From assembly GCF_000787575.1 (NCBI RefSeq), contig NW_012236516.1, forward strand, positions 399,081 to 463,080: a DNA stretch of 64,000 nt, read 5' to 3'. This stretch comes from Acytostelium subglobosum LB1. Lineage: Eukaryota; Evosea; Eumycetozoa; Acytosteliales; Acytosteliaceae. Below are positions 11,437-22,998 of this stretch, piece after piece. Both the position numbers and the translations under genes were made by a program. The notes under the pieces are model-generated. The model was not told the origin of the DNA. It was given only the letters and a program-made list of their open reading frames with translations, and did no database searches. How positions within the stretch are numbered: position 1 is the stretch's first letter; each line of letters starts with the position of its first letter.

Positions 11437-12379
11437 ATGCTATCACCTGGATACCCGGATGAGGGCGAAGAGGACGATGATGTCGAACTCAACACATTTA
11501 GAAGGAATAACAATAACAACAACTTCAATCACAACCAACAATATAACTATAACAACACTGTAAAGAACAACAACAATGGCAGTGGCAATATCACTGGCAA
11601 TGGCACTGGCAATGGGAGTGGCAATGGGAGTGGCAATGGCAATGGCTATGGCAATAGTGGAGTAATACTTGGTAATAATAATAATAATAATACATCACGC
11701 AATAATAGTGGCGAACTTAGTGACAGGAGTGATAGAAGTCCTCTACTGCGGAGATCTGGATCAACTTCATCTTCAGGAGAGTTTGGTCCAACTAGATTCG
11801 GTTACAATGCTCACTACGCCACCTTTATCGCAGCCCAACAACAACAACAACAACAATATATGTATGGTAGTGACACTAGACAACTGACAATGTTTGAGAA
11901 GGTGTCGTATGGAGTGGGCGAGGGTGGCCTGGCCATCTATCAGGTGATCAAAGGCTTCTTCCTCAATGAGTTCCTGCTCAATGTGGCCAAAGTCAATCCA
12001 ATGTACACAGCACTGCTCCTATTCTCGGCCAAGGCGGTCGACGCCTTCTCCGACCTCTTTGTCGGATCGCTCAGCGACAAGACCGTGTCGCGATGGGGAC
12101 GTCGTCGCGTCTGGATCCTCTTTGGTGCGCTGCCACTGGCCATCTTCTATACTGCACTCTGGTACGTGCCACCAGTGTCCCAGATCAACAAAGTGCTCTA
12201 CTACCAGTTTGTCGTCATCCTACTAAGCATAGCATACTCATGCGTGACCATACCATACTCTGCGATGAATGCCGAGATCACTGAAGACTATGACGAAAGG
12301 ACATCATTGGCAGGAGTATGTTGTCCATGCTCTCCATCATTCATTCATTCAATCAATCATACTAACTACCAAACCAATC

Positions 12380-12436
<57 letters not shown>

Positions 12437-13529
12437 GATGCGAATGATATCCATGATGATTGGAGGCATACTGTCATCGTTCATTCACTCGTTATTGACA
12501 TCAGTGTTCACGACGACAATCGATGGAGTAAAGGTCACAAACTATGAGAAAGGATATCTACTCAGTGGTGGAGTATGGGGATTCATAATGATGATACCTC
12601 TGGCCATCACATTCTTTGGTACACGCAACATCCCCACAGCCACGCTCAAGGAGTCACGTGTACCCTTCTTCAAAGGCCTCATGCTCATGCTAAACAATCG
12701 TGCCTTCATCACAGTCACGCTACTATACTTCTTTTGCCAGGTATGCCCTTGTAGACTCCTGGGACCCTGGCCAGCCCTGCCACTCACTCACTCACTCGAT
12801 CGATCACTAACTCCCTCGCTCGTTCGCTCAATCAATCAATTAATAATCTAGATCGCAGTACAGTTTGTACAGAATAACTTATTGTTGTACTGCATCTACG
12901 TGGCCGACTGCGAGGAGGACTTCCCTTATATCTTGGCCACACTGCAGATATCGGTGTCACTGTTCATCATTGTTTGGGGCAAGATATCAGTGATAATTGG
13001 CAAGAAGTCGGTGTACTACCTCGGCTCGATATTCCTGCTCATCACCTTTGGCAGTCTCTACTTTGTGCCCGCTGGCAACCGAGCCATGCTATGGGGCATC
13101 GCTGCATTTGGTGGCATTGGCGTGTCGGTGGCCTTTCTCATCCCCATGTCGATGTTGCCCGATGTCATTGAGTTGGACGAGCTGCAGACTGGAGACAGAC
13201 GAGAGGGCATATTCTACTCGCTCTTCCTCTTCTTCCAGAAGCTTGGCCTGTCGATTGGCCTGGCCGTGTCCAACTTTGTGTTGGAGGCGGCACACTACCA
13301 GGCGCCAGTGGGTGTCGCCGGTGACAGTGCCGAGATCATCGACAACAACAAGGAGAATCCACAAGTTGTCCTGGCACTGCGCATACTCGTCAGTGTTGTG
13401 CCATCAGTCATCATTCTCTTCAGTCTGGTTGCAGTCTTCTTCTATCCCATCACCAAGGCATTGCACAACGAAGCCCGCGAAATCCTGAAACGCAAGCGAG
13501 AAGGTGCAACAGTCATTGTGGAGTCATAA
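11437..13529 (+). CDS. GPH/MFSD2-type cation symporter family transporter (619 aa)
   Basis: Exons are 11437-12315, 12438-12740 and 12852-13529, all phase 0. The ATG at 11437 opens an acidic, Asn- and Gly-rich N-terminus of about 145 residues (GNG and Asn runs, a polyQ). Twelve membrane segments follow. The family hallmarks are SLSDKTVSRWGRRR after the second helix, VTIPYSAMNAEITEDYDERT, and LPDVIELDELQTGDRREGIF in the second half, all typical of the melibiose-carrier/MFSD2 (MFS_2) branch. Bacterial members move sugars with cations and animal MFSD2A moves lysolipids, so the substrate cannot be told here. The first intron is mostly a TCAA tetranucleotide run. Confidence 0.88.
12379..12436. repeat. 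(TCAA)n tetranucleotide run within an intron
   Basis: About fourteen tandem ATCA units lead straight into the acceptor AG of the first intron of the MFSD2-like gene. The repeat replaces the pyrimidine tract normally found there. Confidence 0.9.
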
Positions 13530-13651
13530 TCCATCATCGTCAATCACTCATACATGTGTACAGTTTCCGATCATTGTAATTAACATTCAACCATGTCTCA
13601 TCATCATCCAGAGGCATGGACACTCAATCATAGACTTCACTTCACCTTTAT

Positions 13652-15136
13652 TTATATCTTTGACTTGGATGCTCTGGCATACTTGCCCATGCTCCGCAAG
13701 ATGCCCTCGATGATCAGGTCACCCTCCTCTTCGGTGATGGTGCCGCGTTGGTATGACATGCTGATGGAGTATCGGTCCAGTGTGTTGACACCGGCCATCG
13801 TGAAGAGTAGTGTGCCACAGCTTACGATGGCAGTCTGTGTGCTGGCGCAGTCCATGAGCGCCCAATCACCACCTTCGGGCACGTTGAATATGCCCGTGTC
13901 GCTAATGGTGAAGCTGGTGGCCTGGCCCATCGGATAGTTCTCAATGTTCTTGGTCCAGTAGTTGAGCAGACGATTGGGGAAGTCCTCGGCGATGTACTCC
14001 ATCATGTTGGCGTATCTTAGTGATTCCTTGGCGTTGCTGCGCAGGTAGTTCTTGTACTTGTTGCTCTCGTCCCAAAAGTTGTGAATGTCGTCAAGGGCAC
14101 GTGGCTCGATCACTGTGTCTCGCTTGATGGCGCCCAAGAATATGCCTGGGGCGTTATTGTCCAACTTGCACATCCTTCGCAGGTTGATGACGGTGGCGGT
14201 GCGCAACTTTATCGGTGCCTCACTGCCAAACGAGTTCGACAGTGATGCCAGGATACATGTGTACAGGCCTGCGTGCGGCGTCACCTTGTTCATTCGACAG
14301 GCTTCCATAAAGTCCATTGTGTCGCTCATTGGCATGCTAAAGATCCTTATGCGGCTATTGCACTTCTCCCATGACTGTGGCTTGCTGCCAGCCCAGAATG
14401 AGTTGAACTGTCTCTTGATGGCCGCGGGTACATAGTGGAGGTGGGCGAGGATACCCAGCCTCTTGATCGAGCCGATCCTCGTTGGGTTCTTCTCCTCGAG
14501 CGTGTCCATGATCTTGAAGTCCTTGTTCTCGGAGAGAGCGATGATGTTTGATTCGGGAATGTCGATTGGATGCGAGTCTGATTGATTAGCGTAGTAGACA
14601 TAGTCTTCGACGATGTATTTGAATGCCAATCCATCGCCTGCCAGGTGATCCAATGTGATGTCAACCATTATCTCGTGGGGACGGTCACGATGCCAGACTC
14701 CACGAACACGCACCATTGGTGTAGTCTCGTCAGGGACGATCAGTTGATGGCATGCCTCCTCAATCAGTCTCTCGCGGTCCTTTGGCTCCCAGAATCGATC
14801 TTCGACCACGCTCACCACTTTACTGAGGTCAAACTCGCGGAAACGAGTATAGCGAGGTAGTTGTGAATGTAGGTGGCTGACACCAATCTGAAGGAATGAG
14901 TTGCTATCGATAAGACGGTAGGTGGCATAACATAATTTGTTATATATATATTCGGGCGATAGTTTGATGTGTGGCGCCACCTTGATCACTTGATTGCTGC
15001 CAGGATGACAATATATTCCAGCCAAATACTTTGACAGTTGATACTTCTCCGAGTGTCCCATAGGTCTCAACACTTCATATGCCCTTCCAGTCTTGCTGGA
15101 AACATTATTTTCTTGGATTATAGACGTAGACGTCAT
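13652..15136 (-). CDS. Condensation-domain / acyltransferase-like protein (494 aa)
   Basis: This is an intron-less protein of 494 residues. Its overall plan fits the CoA-dependent acyltransferase fold shared by NRPS condensation domains, alcohol acetyltransferases and BAHD enzymes. The core motif, normally HHxxxDG, is DHLAGDG at about residue 180: the second His, which is the catalytic base in the family, and the DG pair are kept, while the first His is Asp. A second-half segment, ALMDCAS after NVPEGGDW, may match the structural DFGWG region. The protein stands alone, without carrier or adenylation domains, so it is probably a free acyltransferase. Donor and acceptor are unknown. Its 3' end converges on the MFSD2-like gene, 120 bp away. 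Confidence 0.75.
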   Translation of the reverse strand: MTSTSIIQENNVSSKTGRAYEVLRPMGHSEKYQLSKYLAGIYCHPGSNQVIKVAPHIKLSPEYIYNKLCYATYRLIDSNSFLQIGVSHLHSQLPRYTRFREFDLSKVVSVVEDRFWEPKDRERLIEEACHQLIVPDETTPMVRVRGVWHRDRPHEIMVDITLDHLAGDGLAFKYIVEDYVYYANQSDSHPIDIPESNIIALSENKDFKIMDTLEEKNPTRIGSIKRLGILAHLHYVPAAIKRQFNSFWAGSKPQSWEKCNSRIRIFSMPMSDTMDFMEACRMNKVTPHAGLYTCILASLSNSFGSEAPIKLRTATVINLRRMCKLDNNAPGIFLGAIKRDTVIEPRALDDIHNFWDESNKYKNYLRSNAKESLRYANMMEYIAEDFPNRLLNYWTKNIENYPMGQATSFTISDTGIFNVPEGGDWALMDCASTQTAIVSCGTLLFTMAGVNTLDRYSISMSYQRGTITEEEGDLIIEGILRSMGKYARASKSKI

Positions 15137-15865
15137 ATTATTTAATTGATTGAATGTTTGATTGAATTGATTGAATTGATTGATTGATTATTTGTAGGAT
15201 AGAAAGAGAGAGTGAATGAATGAGCGAGAGAGATAGTGATTGATCACATGTGGACAGCAAGTACTTGACTTTGGCCAATCCAGGATCTTGGCAATGTCAA
15301 TCAATCAATCAATCTATTAATAATCTGACTCTCTCTATCAGATATCATATTCGTGTGTGTGATTGATCACTTGTCACTTAATGATCACATCACACTACCA
15401 CTCCACTCCACTCACTCGTCAGAATGATTGATTGATTGATTGATGGGTGTGGTGTGTGTAAGTTTGTAGATGGTTGATGATTGGTAGAGATAGAGATGGA
15501 GTTGATGTAATGTCATGACATATCAGATATCTCCTGATGTCGTGTCGGTCCGTTCATACCATACCATACCATACAATGATGAATGCATTATTTACATTAT
15601 AATGTCATCACTGACTTGTGGCGCATCGCTGGTATACATATAAACAACAGAACTTAATCACTTATCCGGACGTTGTTTGTTTAGGACTTATCTTTCTACT
15701 TTTCCTTTATTATGATTAGGAATGTAGGGTAGTACGATTGTACTTGCTCGTTGTTGAGGAGGGAAGAAAGGAAGGAAGGTCTATATGAATGAATGAGTGA
15801 ATGAACTTGGAAACTTCAAACTAGTTCTTTTGAGAAGTGAAGTGGTATTCAGTGAACTTGAATGA
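15137..15865. other. Divergent promoter region
   Basis: This is 730 bp between two divergent genes. It holds several ATTGATTG/TCAATCAA runs (15160-15190, 15298-15315, 15424-15444), a CATAC run near 15558 and AAGG units near 15765. No gene or RNA was recognised. Confidence 0.5.
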
Positions 15866-18800
15866 ATGGATAACGAGACAAATACAATTGAACAACGACA
15901 ACGACAACAACAACGACAACAACAAATACATTTGAATCAACATCAACAACTATACAGAGAGAGAAAGATAGAGAAACGTCAATTGAGAGAAGCAGCAACC
16001 AAACAAAAGAGACATGAACAAGACCACAACATTATAACTTCGAACACACAACAACTACAACAACAACAACGAGAGCAACAGGATAATACTATCATGATAC
16101 AATACGATGATCGTCATGGTGGTGATGATGATACAATCAATCACAATAACACTCACAATGACAACGACAATGACAATGATAATGGCAATGAAGTAGAAGA
16201 AGAGGAAGAAGGTGATCAACTTGCACCAGAGAACACAATCACATTGTCATCAGAGGAAGAGTTGAGACGGAGACTGAAACAACGCTCATCAGGTCTGTTG
16301 AGTTTGGACAATCTGCAATATGAACGTACAGCTATTGATACACTCAAGACTAGCATTGTACAGACGACTGTGGACGTCACCAACAACAGCCTAGACATGT
16401 TCAATCTCGAGTTGGACCTATCGGCCAACAAGCATCGCATGAAGCTGCTGGCCACCAAGCTCAACGAGCTCAAGCAACAGATGGACGACTACGAGTCTGA
16501 CATTGAAGAGTTGACGGCAAAGAGTGCCAATCAACAGGCGACACACATCAGCCTTCAGATGAAGACCAAGATACTGAGGAAGAGTTATCAACACAAGGTT
16601 GACCTACTCAATGAGAAGAAGCGAATGATTGAGGAGGCTGAACTGGCTACACTGGACCCGCGAATCAGCAAAGTGCTAGAGATGATCAGTCTGCGGCGCG
16701 CCGTCAATCACTCACACATGTCTCAGGAAGAGGTACACTACATTGCACAGCCGGCACCCTCAAGAATGCCCTCGCACATTGAGCTCCTCACACCAGATCG
16801 CGATCAATCATTCGTTGGAGTTGGAATTGGAGTTGGAGTAGGAGCTGCACCACAATCATCATCAACTTCGTCGTCATCATCGACATCAGCACCAAATGGA
16901 AGATATCAATCACCCTTAGCATGTCTTAGATCATATCGTCACTCGCCCAACTATTCTCTTCTCTCTCCATTCACTCATTCATCCAGTACATACTCAACCA
17001 AACTCAATCCCAGACGCAAGCTATGCATGTACGAACTCGACGGAGTGTGTCGAGATCCCAATTGCAAGTTCCTTCATGTCAGGGACTTCAAGATGACGAG
17101 TAAGTTCGCGAGACTCTCAATCACGGCCCCTACCCGCGTATGCTAACCTTTGGCCACACAAACACATTAGACAAAGAGATCATTGAGGACTTGTTGACTT
17201 ACTCAAACTCGAATTTGGACAAGCAACAGAAGGATGTGATATTGACGACTTTGAATGAGGATGAATCCCAATCAACATTGACCAAGGCAGCAAAACTGGC
17301 CGAATCAATTGTCGGTCTTGATCATGTGATGCTCGAGCTCAACCCATCTCGCGAGAGGGCTATCAAGGATCGAAACATGCAATATCTGAACGAAATGGAA
17401 GAGGCTGCGACAAAGAGGCAGAATAGGTTGTTTGCTTCGATCACTGCTTTGACGAGACCCAAGACGACACGACCTGCGAAGCGTCCCCGCGAGGAGGACA
17501 CAACTAGTGTCGCACCCACCGTCACTGATGAATCAGAGGACTTCCTTCCATTGCTTGCGGATGATGTTGCGGAGCCAAGTACAACTGGACCATCAGCAGA
17601 CGACAGTGTGGACACTGATGGAGAGGATGAAGATGTCGCGGCCCTGTCGATCAATCAAGAAGTGGACTCAGTGCGACTAAGTGGAGCGAGTGGAGTATCA
17701 ACAGCCGACTACATGAAGGACCCAACAAGTGTTGCCAAATGCATTGGATACCTCTGTACATTGGTATGTCTGGCTCGCCAGCATCTTGACCACACTCTTG
17801 ACTTACACCTTCAAACGCTTCACACGACAGACAACATACAATGTCCTGGCTAATGAATCATGCCGAGAGGAGGTACTGATTAGACTTAGACGCATAGTTG
17901 AGAACAACTCAGCATCGCTAATGTACTGGAAGATATATATTGAGGTGTACTCGAGGAAGTATACAAACTCATCCAAAGAGATTGAAGCACTGATTGATGA
18001 GGCTGCCGAAGCCACTGGCGACACTATTCTTTTGCCCCTTATGAAGCTACGACTTCCCAGCTCACTGCCTCACAAGCTGTCCATATGCACACATACACTC
18101 ACTAGACTGATGGAGATGGACACACTCTCAGACTCTAGCGAGTCGACCACAACTCCCGCGATGTCTGAAGAGCGATCATTCTGGACACTCGAACTCCTCC
18201 TCATATACCTAAGATACGTCTGCGAGGCAGGCTGGCGCGACTTCCTTCTCTTGGAGTTCTTGGCGTTCTACAACTTGGAGAGCGCTGCTGCGCTGTTTGT
18301 TCGCTCAGACTACGACTCTTTCAAACACCTCGATCCACTCCTCTCTGTGCCACACAAAGCATCGACCATCAGATCAATCCTCGCACCACAAGAACAGCAA
18401 TCGCTCAAGCTAGTGTTCATCACACTCTTACTCTTTAACGTGATACCCGATACAACAGACCTATATATAAATGGTGCCAACAACAATAGCGTGGAGCCAA
18501 AGCAGTTCACATTCAACTGGGATGCATACTTTGGCAACAATGCATACCTACAACACAGTCCACAGAACGTGGATGCAATCAAGATCATAATGGAGACACT
18601 GGATACAACATCGACAGGCAACAACTCTTTCACACTCAATCATCTCTCATTCCTATCACGTGTACAACCACTACGTGATATAGCGTCCTACACAAACACA
18701 CTATTGGAGTCTCAACCAAACAACATTGATGCATGGCTATTCTTGGCAGATTGCTATTGCACCAAGGGTGGCAAGCACAAGGACATCATCATCCTACTTC

Positions 18801-20059
18801 AAGAGGCTTTACGATTGAATGCCAGCTCATTCAAGTTGATACATTACTACACACTCTATCTCATTGGCCATCATCAACACATTGAAGCCATCAAAGAAGT
18901 GGATCATTTCGTCAATGCTCTCTATTCAATCAATCAGAAACAAACAACATTGATCAACGACGAACGCATTGATACCACGTCCCTACTCAACATACTACTT
19001 GGAAGAAGTTCAAACATCAATCAATTTCTGTCTGTTGCTGCAGTGTCCATGACTCGTATGTATCAAACACATGTGCATCTATCCAGTTGATACATATTCA
19101 TACTCACTCAAACATATACCAGATTCCCAAATAGACGACAATGAGTTGGTAAACTGTTGGTTGACATTCTCCCTCTATGCCTACCTCAAGAGGGATTACA
19201 AAGAGGTGGTCTCAATCCTAAAGGATGCAACCAATAGTCATCTGAACTCAATGGAGGATAAGAAACAGATTTGGAAAGAGTATGTATCATGGTCCATAAA
19301 CTCACTCATTCATTCTCTCACACTCTCCCGTTCAATCAATCAGACTTCTACATGTTATAACAAACTCATCAACTGTATCTAATGAGATTGATAACCTTGT
19401 GGATCAATTCTTCCAAGAGGTACCAACAGAGTTCTATTATCCATTTGGACAGTACAACTCCATGGTCCCTAGCGATGCACCCCAAGTCCTACACTCTGCA
19501 CTCAAACCCCCATGTCTAAAGGTAGTTATCTCGCCCCAATCCTGGAATCATACCCTCATGCCTTCCTGACACCCATCATTCATTCAATCAATCAATCAAT
19601 CATTAGGACTACTCTGCACACAATCAGGTATTTGATCTTTATCGAAACATTAAGAACAATGCGATACCATTGCTAAAGAAGTGTGTATACCTCTTCCCAG
19701 ACAATGATCATATGTTCTCAATGTATGTCAAGATGCTCTCGGGTAACTCATTCGACACGGCAGTCAAGAGCATTTTGAAGACCATCACACCCAAGCGAGC
19801 CATCTCCTTGGCCATCTGGAAGCTTTCACTTCAAGCTGCCATCGATTCAAATTTACCCGAGCAACAGATAACCAAACTGTACAGGAATGTATTAAGTTAC
19901 TATCCTTACAATCAAGACCTCTGGATGGAGTACCTCTCATTCGAAGAGAAGACCAATCCGGCCCGCTTTGGCAAGACTCTCAAAGCCAACATCGACAAGG
20001 CAGAGCTATTTGGCGTCAATGTCTACGCGTTGTCTGTGGCTGATCGGCCAGAACAGTGA
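15866..20059 (+). CDS. ZFC3H1/Red1-like zinc-finger protein, putative nuclear RNA-exosome adaptor (1279 aa)
   Basis: Exons are 15866-17099, 17171-17763, 17831-19055, 19123-19279, 19344-19521 and 19607-20059; phases agree at every junction. Residues 1-125 are Gln- and acidic-rich. A predicted coiled coil lies around 180-260. The diagnostic part is near residue 390-412: LCMYELDGVCRDPNCKFLH, followed by RDF, the C-C-C-H zinc finger of ZFC3H1 and fission yeast Red1. The region after residue ~620 has helical repeats with W/Y patterns like half-a-TPR repeats (YWKIYIEVYSRKY, DAWLFLADCY, DLWMEYLSFEE), also as in ZFC3H1. Human ZFC3H1 with MTR4 forms the PAXT connection, which feeds polyadenylated nuclear RNA to the exosome. 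Exact splice choices between exons 2 and 3 are less certain. Confidence 0.82.
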
Positions 20060-20159
20060 GACCAATCAATCAATCAACCGAATACATTTACACTCTTTCC
20101 TGGATAGTTTGTCCAGGAATGCACGCACATTTGCCATGGCGCCATCTTTATATAATTGA

Positions 20160-22998
20160 TCAAGTTGGGATTGATGACCTGGATGACCTCCTTGATGATG
20201 ATGTGGATGATGCCAATGACGATGCTGAAGATGATGATGATGACAAGGAAGACGACAATGCCTTGACGTGCTGTTGCTGATCTTTTATACTCCTATCAAT
20301 GAATGGTCGCCAGTAGACTTGATCATAGTACATGGAAGTCTTGGTGCTGCATATACCTTGGAAAAGCGCCCTTCTCCAAGTGCGACACACCATACTACAT
20401 GACAACAATGATTGCAAGTCTCCAAGATTACGGAATATTGGTTCCATTGTTGATGCGCACATACAGTAGTGTATATCTACCATTGTTACCTTTGATGAGA
20501 TTGATCGTAATGCCATATATAGTGCTTGGAGTACGCCACGTGAGCTTGGTCTTCGCATTGGATCAGTGTGCCAACAAATATTGATTAGTTTGGCGATTGA
20601 TGATGGTACTGAATTTGGTATCTTTGGTCTTCCACCCTTTGAGACCAATTCCAATCGCTCAAAATCAGCCATACTAGCAAATGGCAACTGTCTTGTGAAC
20701 TATGATCGATTGAATGGATGATTAGTGATCAATGTACTTGAGTGGATGGTGGTCTGTGGACTTACAAGCTCGTAGAGTACAAATCCAAAAGAGTAGATGT
20801 CTGCTGATTGAGTGTAGCTCTCGCCATTGATGACTTCTTGTGCCATGTATATAGGTGTGCCAACAACGGTCATCTTGAGCTTGTGTGGCGCTACTTTGGT
20901 CGTGCCAAAGTCAATCAGTTTGACGCTGAAATCATCTTTGACCAAGAAGTTATCAGGTTTGATATCCCTGTGTATGAGGAACTTGGAGTGCAAGAAGTCC
21001 AGTGATTGTGCCGCCTCGATTGACATCCTGACCAACAACTCGATGGGAGGTGGCTGGCGATGCTCCTCGACATATGACTCGAGCGCGGCAACAATGCTAC
21101 CGCGACTGCAGTGCTCGGTGACGATGAATGGGTCCTTGCCAGTGCTGTTGCCAGTGTACGCGCCAAAGAATCGGATGACGCTTGGATGTTGTGATATACA
21201 GATGGTTGCCACCTCGCGATGGAACAGCTCCCAGTCGAATCCCAATCCATCTGTGGGCAATTGCTTGACGGCAACCTCTCGACCCTCAAACACGCCTCGA
21301 TACACCGTGCACAACATTGACTTATACAGCTGGCGAGTAAATGTGACGCTATCCAACAACAACTCTCTATGCAATTTGCATGATGTCCTGGATGAGTACT
21401 CCACGATCAATTCCAACCAACCTGGATGGCCCTCAATCAAAGTTCGATATGGCTCTAAAGTATGATTCGTTGATTGATTGAGTGAGTGATTGGAATGGTT
21501 CCTGTGATTGATCATGCAATTACCTCGCTTGAAACATGTGGATAGAAGCTCCATGACTCGATCACTTGCGCCCAGCTCTTCGCTATCCAGCTTGCCCCTT
21601 AGCAAGTCCCTGTCAGCGTACAGGTTGACCATGACTTCAATAAGTTTAGAGTTGAAATATACAGGTAGTAGTCGCTCTAATTGTGGTCACTATATTGTTA
21701 GTATCCATCCATCAATACATCCAAACATGGATGTGTCAAGGTACCGTACATACCATGTCCATTGATCAATTGTAAGAATATGGCGAATAACTTCAATGAC
21801 AATGCACTTATACTACTGATGGTTCGCTTGTCATCATTGGAAGATGATGATGATGAGATGATGATGGAGTTGGATGATGTGGATAGTGTTGATGGTATAG
21901 CCTTGAGTGTCTGGAGATAGAATGTATACAGGTTGCATAATGTGTTCAATGACTCGATGTTTAGAAAGTGTACAATGTTCTGTGGCGTGAATACCAGATG
22001 ATACAATATTGACAACATGATGAATTGGCCAGTGTCATTGCGTGATGCCAGACTAAAGTGCAATGACGATGAGATCACCATGCTCTTGAGGTCTGGCAAT
22101 GCCAACGTGAATGTTTGATTGAGTACTTGTCCATGGCTATGATTGCGACTATGACTAGTTTGGCTGTGACTGTGGTTGTGGCTGTGCGAGTGGTTGTGGC
22201 TATGATCAGGTGATGAGTGCGTTGGAACACTCCTTGGCGAATCACTTTGAAGAGAGAGAATATAAGCAAATGTTTGATCATTGACTACCAGATTACTTAT
22301 TGATTGAATGTGGAATGGTTCCACGGAAGAATAAGTTAGTTCCTGGAACCACTGGACTGATCAATCACAACCAAACATACTTGAACAATGCATAGTACTT
22401 CCGCTTGTAGATATGCTTTCCGTTGTCCTCTTGAGCAAACATCTGTATCCATGTCTTTATATGCTCGAATGAATAGTCTCCATTCTCCACCATCTGTTCT
22501 CCATACTTTTCAAATGTATCTAAATGTGTGGAGTGGATAATGATCAGTCGTCTGGGTGGACATGGACCATGGTCCAACTCACATTCACATACATTTGCTT
22601 GTGAACAACTTCAATAATGATGATGACTTGTTGTGTTGTTTATCCTTGCCATCTACTCCACGACATATCAGTGTACTGTTGTTGAGTTGTGGTATACATC
22701 TAGTATGTGCCAACTTGTTACACTCTATGGGATTGATTGATTGATTGATGTATGTTTGGTTAAAATGATGTGTTGTGATGTGATGTGATGATGGAGCATG
22801 CATACTTGTACATATGGAGAACTTGTCTGGCAATGAGAGACCTGTTACATTGTCGGCTATACAGATGAAGCACTCGGGTGGTTTGCCCAAGTTGTTTGGA
22901 TTGGTTTGGAACTTGTGATGTGGACTAACATCAGGAGTGTTCGCATCAGATACCATCGTCGACGAGCGTTGTTGTTGTTGTTGTTTATTGATACTCAT
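20160..22998 (-). CDS. Zinc-finger / TKL-type protein kinase / F-box fusion (795 aa)
   Basis: Exons are 22998-22806, 22724-22593, 22519-22381, 22295-21754, 21676-21524, 21454-20766 and 20699-20160, all in frame. Residues ~40-80 hold a PHD-like Cys/His set (CFIC, CTKC, H, C, C). The middle part has His/Ser-rich repeats and helices. Residues ~415-670 are a kinase domain: AVKQL lysine, HRDIKPDN catalytic loop, LIDFG metal site, and GTPIYMAQE in place of the usual APE. The glycine loop is unusual (LYKSMLCTVYRG, without the GxGxxG pattern). Residues ~690-730 look like an F-box (NLGDLQSLLSCSMVCRTWRR), followed by a Ser-rich tail. TKL kinases are greatly expanded in dictyostelids. A kinase joined to an F-box could link phosphorylation to SCF ubiquitination, which is inference. 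Confidence 0.82.

Noticed and set aside
11142-11528. 128-codon minus frame at the start of the MFSD2-like gene
   Set aside because: Leu/Ile/Asn repeats made by translating Asn-coding runs and microsatellites on the other strand.
12379-12436. TCAA run as a CRISPR-like or satellite array
   Set aside because: It is a plain tetranucleotide microsatellite within an intron, with no spacers.
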